From contig JAFSHJ010000226.1 in the NCBI GenBank assembly GCA_017440425.1, positions 1-17,269 on the forward strand: a stretch of 17,269 bases of DNA, given 5' to 3'. The translations under genes and the position numbers were made by a program. This DNA comes from Oscillospiraceae bacterium. GTDB taxonomy: Bacteria; Bacillota; Clostridia; Oscillospirales; Ruminococcaceae. Shown here piece by piece: positions 15,382 through 17,269 of this stretch. The notes beneath the pieces are model-generated. The model made no database searches. It was not told where the DNA came from and saw only the letters and a list, made by a program, of their open reading frames with translations. Positions within the stretch are counted from its first letter, which is position 1, and every line of letters begins with the position of its first letter.

Positions 15382-16580
15382 CCAAAATTCTCCTTTTCGT
15401 CCGGCTGGAGCGGGAACACGTCATAGTGCAGTTCTGCATCCGCTCTGGAATATCGCTGATAATAGGCCCGCAGTATGCGTTCGCAGACCATTTGGCTGTT
15501 TTCAAAGTTGGCACGGGGCAGCATTACCACATACTGCTGTGCGCTGCATCTTGCAGCGGAGTCGCCCCTGCGCAGAGATGCGTGGAGAACTTCTTTCATG
15601 TTTTCCATTATTTTTTCGCGTTTTTTCTCGGTGAAAGTGCCGCCCTTTCTGTCCTTGACGGTGATGAGCACCATGTGAACGGCAATGCCGCTTCTCAAAA
15701 CGGACCTTGCCATGGAGAAATAGAGCACGCGGAAGAAATCATATTCGCAAACCAGTGCACCGGGACTTGAGCTGTCCTCTTTGAGCTGCTCCTGCAGCAT
15801 TGAAACGGTGAGCATATGCTGGTTGTTGCTCTTGGTCGCCTCGTGATAGACGGCGCGGATCTCTTCGGATGGCATTATGCCAAGCTCCGAGAGCAGACGG
15901 TCGCTGAATTTCTGATACACCTCGATGGCAAGTCCCTGCTTTTCCATTGCTATGTATGCCTGCATCAGCCAGCCGTGGATCTCCTCGTTGAAAGGCTCCA
16001 CCAAAACGGCATCGCGGCAGAATTCCGCAATTTCTTCATACATCTGCTGCTCGAACATTACCGGGATCGTCTGGAGCAAATTCTGAATGTATATGTTGTG
16101 GTAATATGCCGCCAGCGGAATTACCCAAAACTCGGATGCAAAGCGCTCCAGAAACTCACCCTGATAAAGCCTGAACATCTCCATGGTGTCATCCAGACAT
16201 TCGCCGTTGCTTTTTATTATTTTTTCGTTGAGCTCACTGAATTTTTCGCAATCCAGCTCTACCTCAAAATCCGGGTTCCAGATATATCCGTTGCCCTGGC
16301 TGAGGATGAGCTGTTTGCCTGCACCGTCCCAAAGCTTGTTCAGCTCGGAACGTATTCTGTAAAAGAGCGTTTTGAGCGCACCGTTGGAGTTGACCTCGCG
16401 GTCATTCTCGCTCCAAAGCACCTCCATAAGCTCGTTTTGTCTTATCACTCTGCCTCTGTTGAATATAAGATATGCCAGAAGCAGCCACATTTTCCGTGAG
16501 CGGTTTTCGTTATCGGAAAGGCTCTCCGTCTCTGTGCTCATGGAGAAGCTTCCAAACATTTTTACATTTATCTTTCCCAC
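15354..16580 (-). CDS. BTAD/SARP-type transcription factor with a degenerate GGDEF C-terminus
   Basis: This is a predicted DNA-binding activator of 408 residues (numbered from the GTG at 16580). Residues 1-105 form an OmpR-type winged helix (MWLLLAYLIFNRGRVIRQNEL, then LKTLFYRIRSELN and GNGYIWN). Residues 106-250 form the bacterial transcriptional activation domain, a TPR-like helical repeat (ELDCEKFSEL, FCRDAVLVEPFNEEIHGWLM, AIEVYQKFSDRLLSELGIMPS). About 275-395 resemble a GGDEF fold: VLITVKDRKGG in place of the Asp-rich strand, then R337-R-G-D340, five residues, and S-A-Q-Q-Y (346-350) where GGDEF should be. The catalytic residues are gone but the RxxD spacing is kept. It is the first gene of the operon and the likely pathway-specific regulator, possibly autoregulatory. 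The alternative GTG at 16592 overlaps the ribosome site and is less likely. Confidence 0.9.
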   Translation of the reverse strand: MGKINVKMFGSFSMSTETESLSDNENRSRKMWLLLAYLIFNRGRVIRQNELMEVLWSENDREVNSNGALKTLFYRIRSELNKLWDGAGKQLILSQGNGYIWNPDFEVELDCEKFSELNEKIIKSNGECLDDTMEMFRLYQGEFLERFASEFWVIPLAAYYHNIYIQNLLQTIPVMFEQQMYEEIAEFCRDAVLVEPFNEEIHGWLMQAYIAMEKQGLAIEVYQKFSDRLLSELGIMPSEEIRAVYHEATKSNNQHMLTVSMLQEQLKEDSSSPGALVCEYDFFRVLYFSMARSVLRSGIAVHMVLITVKDRKGGTFTEKKREKIMENMKEVLHASLRRGDSAARCSAQQYVVMLPRANFENSQMVCERILRAYYQRYSRADAELHYDVFPLQPDEKENFGWIQEKTER

Positions 16581-16587
16581 AGAAAAT

Positions 16588-16594
16588 CTCACCT
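16588..16594 (-). promoter_or_regulatory. Ribosome binding site that fixes the start of the BTAD regulator
   Basis: On the minus strand AGGTGAG lies seven bases upstream of the GTG at 16580. It overlaps the more upstream GTG at 16592, which therefore cannot use it. This strong match to the 16S rRNA tail makes the downstream GTG the better start. Confidence 0.65.
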
Positions 16595-16654
16595 CTCTAT
16601 ACTGAAATCATAGGTTTATTTTCACATAATTATAACTTTCCCATTATACTCTTT

Positions 16655-16683
16655 ATTTTATCACGATACGGCTTTTTTTGCAA
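16655..16683 (-). promoter_or_regulatory. Probable sigma-70 promoter of the NRPS operon
   Basis: On the minus strand TTGCAA (16683-16678) and TAAAAT (16660-16655) are separated by 17 bases, with an A-run in the spacer. The predicted 5' leader to the GTG at 16580 is about 65-70 bases. The -35 matches the consensus at four of six positions, which suits a promoter that needs an activator. The leader shows no c-di-GMP riboswitch motif that I can recognise. Confidence 0.55.
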
Positions 16684-16741
16684 TAAATTTTTCTGCATTT
16701 AACCCTTCCTTTCACGTTTTTTTGGCCTTTTCCCTCTTCTA

Positions 16742-16770
16742 TTGACACATATTTTAAAACATAGTATAAT
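16742..16770 (+). promoter_or_regulatory. Perfect-consensus sigma-70 promoter for the ESSKPE repeat protein
   Basis: TTGACA (16742-16747) and TATAAT (16765-16770) are separated by exactly 17 bases, a full match to the housekeeping consensus. Transcription should start near 16777, about 40 bases before the GTG start. The promoter is divergent from that of the NRPS operon and about 60 bases from it. Confidence 0.88.
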
Positions 16771-16817
16771 TTAATAGATTATATCCTTATTTTTTAAAAT
16801 TAAAGGGGTTCTTTTGC

Positions 16818-17269
16818 GTGAAAAAATCTGTTATTATTCCCATTTTGCTCTGCATCATCGTGATCCTTGCGGTTTCGGTCTCGCTGCTGATCTTCCGCAG
16901 CTCCGACGACTCACTCCCCAAGGAGTCAAGTGCTGCAGAAAATACAGGATCCTCCTCCGAGACCGAGTCTTCTTCCGAGGCGGAAGAGAGTTCCAAGCCT
17001 GAGGAAAGTTCCAAACCCGAGGAGAGCTCCAAGCCTGAGGAGAGCTCCAAGCCTGAAGAGAGCTCCAAGCCCGAAGAGAGCTCCAAGCCCGAAGAGAGCT
17101 CCAAGCCCGAAGAGAGTTCCAAACCCGAAGAGAGCTCCAAGCCTGAAGAGAGCTCCAAGCCCGAAGAGAGTTCCAAACCCGAAGAGAGTTCCAAACCCGA
17201 AGAGAGCTCCAAACCCGAAGAGAGCTCTAAACCTGAAGAAAACTCCAAGCCCGAAGAGAGCTCTAAACC
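16818..17269 (+). CDS. Membrane-anchored repeat protein, N-terminal part (C-terminus beyond the right edge)
   Basis: The frame opens at a GTG (16818) ten bases after an AAAGGGG ribosome site and runs open to the edge, giving 150 codons. Residues 1-3 are basic, 4-25 form a hydrophobic segment (SVIIPILLCIIVILAVSVSLL), and the rest is very polar, so it is an N-terminal membrane anchor or an uncleaved signal peptide with the remainder outside the cell. A Cys at residue 12 lies inside the hydrophobic stretch and does not make a convincing lipobox. After a Ser/Glu-rich stretch, residues 57 onward are tandem copies of ESSKPE. Such low-complexity stretches usually act as spacers that hold a domain away from the membrane; that domain would lie beyond the window. 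The promoter upstream is a full consensus match. No function can be given. Confidence 0.82.
   Translation, partial: MKKSVIIPILLCIIVILAVSVSLLIFRSSDDSLPKESSAAENTGSSSETESSSEAEESSKPEESSKPEESSKPEESSKPEESSKPEESSKPEESSKPEESSKPEESSKPEESSKPEESSKPEESSKPEESSKPEESSKPEENSKPEESSK
16986..17269 (+). repeat. Tandem 18-bp repeat encoding ESSKPE, 15 full units plus a partial one
   Basis: Units begin at 16986 and recur every 18 bases in frame. Fourteen of the fifteen full units encode ESSKPE; unit 15 encodes ENSKPE. DNA differences between units are mostly silent. Units 5, 6, 7 and 10 are identical, as are 8, 11 and 12, and 4 and 9, which suggests recent duplication of single units and of blocks. The last 14 bases of the window are the start of unit 16, so the array continues beyond the edge. 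Confidence 0.97.

Noticed and set aside
16615..16665. TTTATTTT(AT)CAC repeated at 16615 and 16652 as a possible BTAD binding site
   Set aside because: The two copies are 37 bases apart, AT-rich and imperfect, and one overlaps the -10 element. That is not enough to call an operator.
16787..17248. A minus-strand frame encoding LELSSG-type repeats
   Set aside because: It is the reverse reading of the ESSKPE array. The plus-strand frame has a consensus promoter, a ribosome site and a membrane anchor; the reverse frame has none of these.
1..17269. CRISPR arrays, tRNA or rRNA genes, insertion sequences, phage genes, dedicated exporter
   Set aside because: I saw no direct-repeat/spacer pattern, RNA gene motifs, transposase motifs, phage genes or transporter motifs. 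Any exporter for the product must be encoded outside the window.

Overview
The window looks like a piece of a Firmicutes (Clostridia, Oscillospiraceae/Ruminococcaceae-like) chromosome, probably from a gut organism. The reasons are strong AGGAG-type ribosome sites, GTG starts, a Cna-B surface protein, a 7TM-type sensor kinase, and a compact C-A-T-C-A-T-R peptide synthetase of the kind known from gut clostridia. The genus cannot be fixed from sequence alone.

Layout. The left edge (1-904, minus) is the N-terminal part of a secreted Cna-B repeat protein. Next is a small unrecognised protein (1031-1453, minus) with a perfect palindrome just upstream. From about 16.65 kb down to a rho-independent terminator at 1541-1583 runs one minus-strand operon of eight genes, about 15 kb long. 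In order of transcription it holds: a BTAD/SARP-type activator with a degenerate GGDEF domain (15354-16580); a PAS-GGDEF diguanylate cyclase (14467-15381); a two-module NRPS ending in a reductase (7031-14440); a 7TM-PAS histidine kinase (5151-7034); a REC-HD-GYP response regulator (4097-5149); an acyl-AMP ligase (2460-4100); a carrier protein (2202-2444); and a 4'-phosphopantetheinyl transferase (1588-2205). Three junctions are ATGA stop/start overlaps and a fourth is possible, so the set is probably translationally coupled. To the right, a consensus sigma-70 promoter on the plus strand drives a membrane-anchored protein made of ESSKPE repeats that runs off the window.

How the genes fit together (inference). 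The ligase loads an acyl group onto the carrier protein. The NRPS starter C domain joins it to amino acid 1, module 2 adds amino acid 2, and the terminal reductase releases the chain as an aldehyde or alcohol. The transferase activates the three carrier sites. The predicted product is an N-acyl dipeptide aldehyde, a class known for protease inhibition. The same transcript encodes a complete cyclic-di-GMP circuit: a cyclase with an intact I-site, a kinase-controlled HD-GYP phosphodiesterase, and a transcription factor whose C-terminus looks like a catalytically dead GGDEF domain retaining the RxxD I-site. The most novel hypothesis here is that the cluster reads out c-di-GMP through that degenerate GGDEF and controls its own synthesis.
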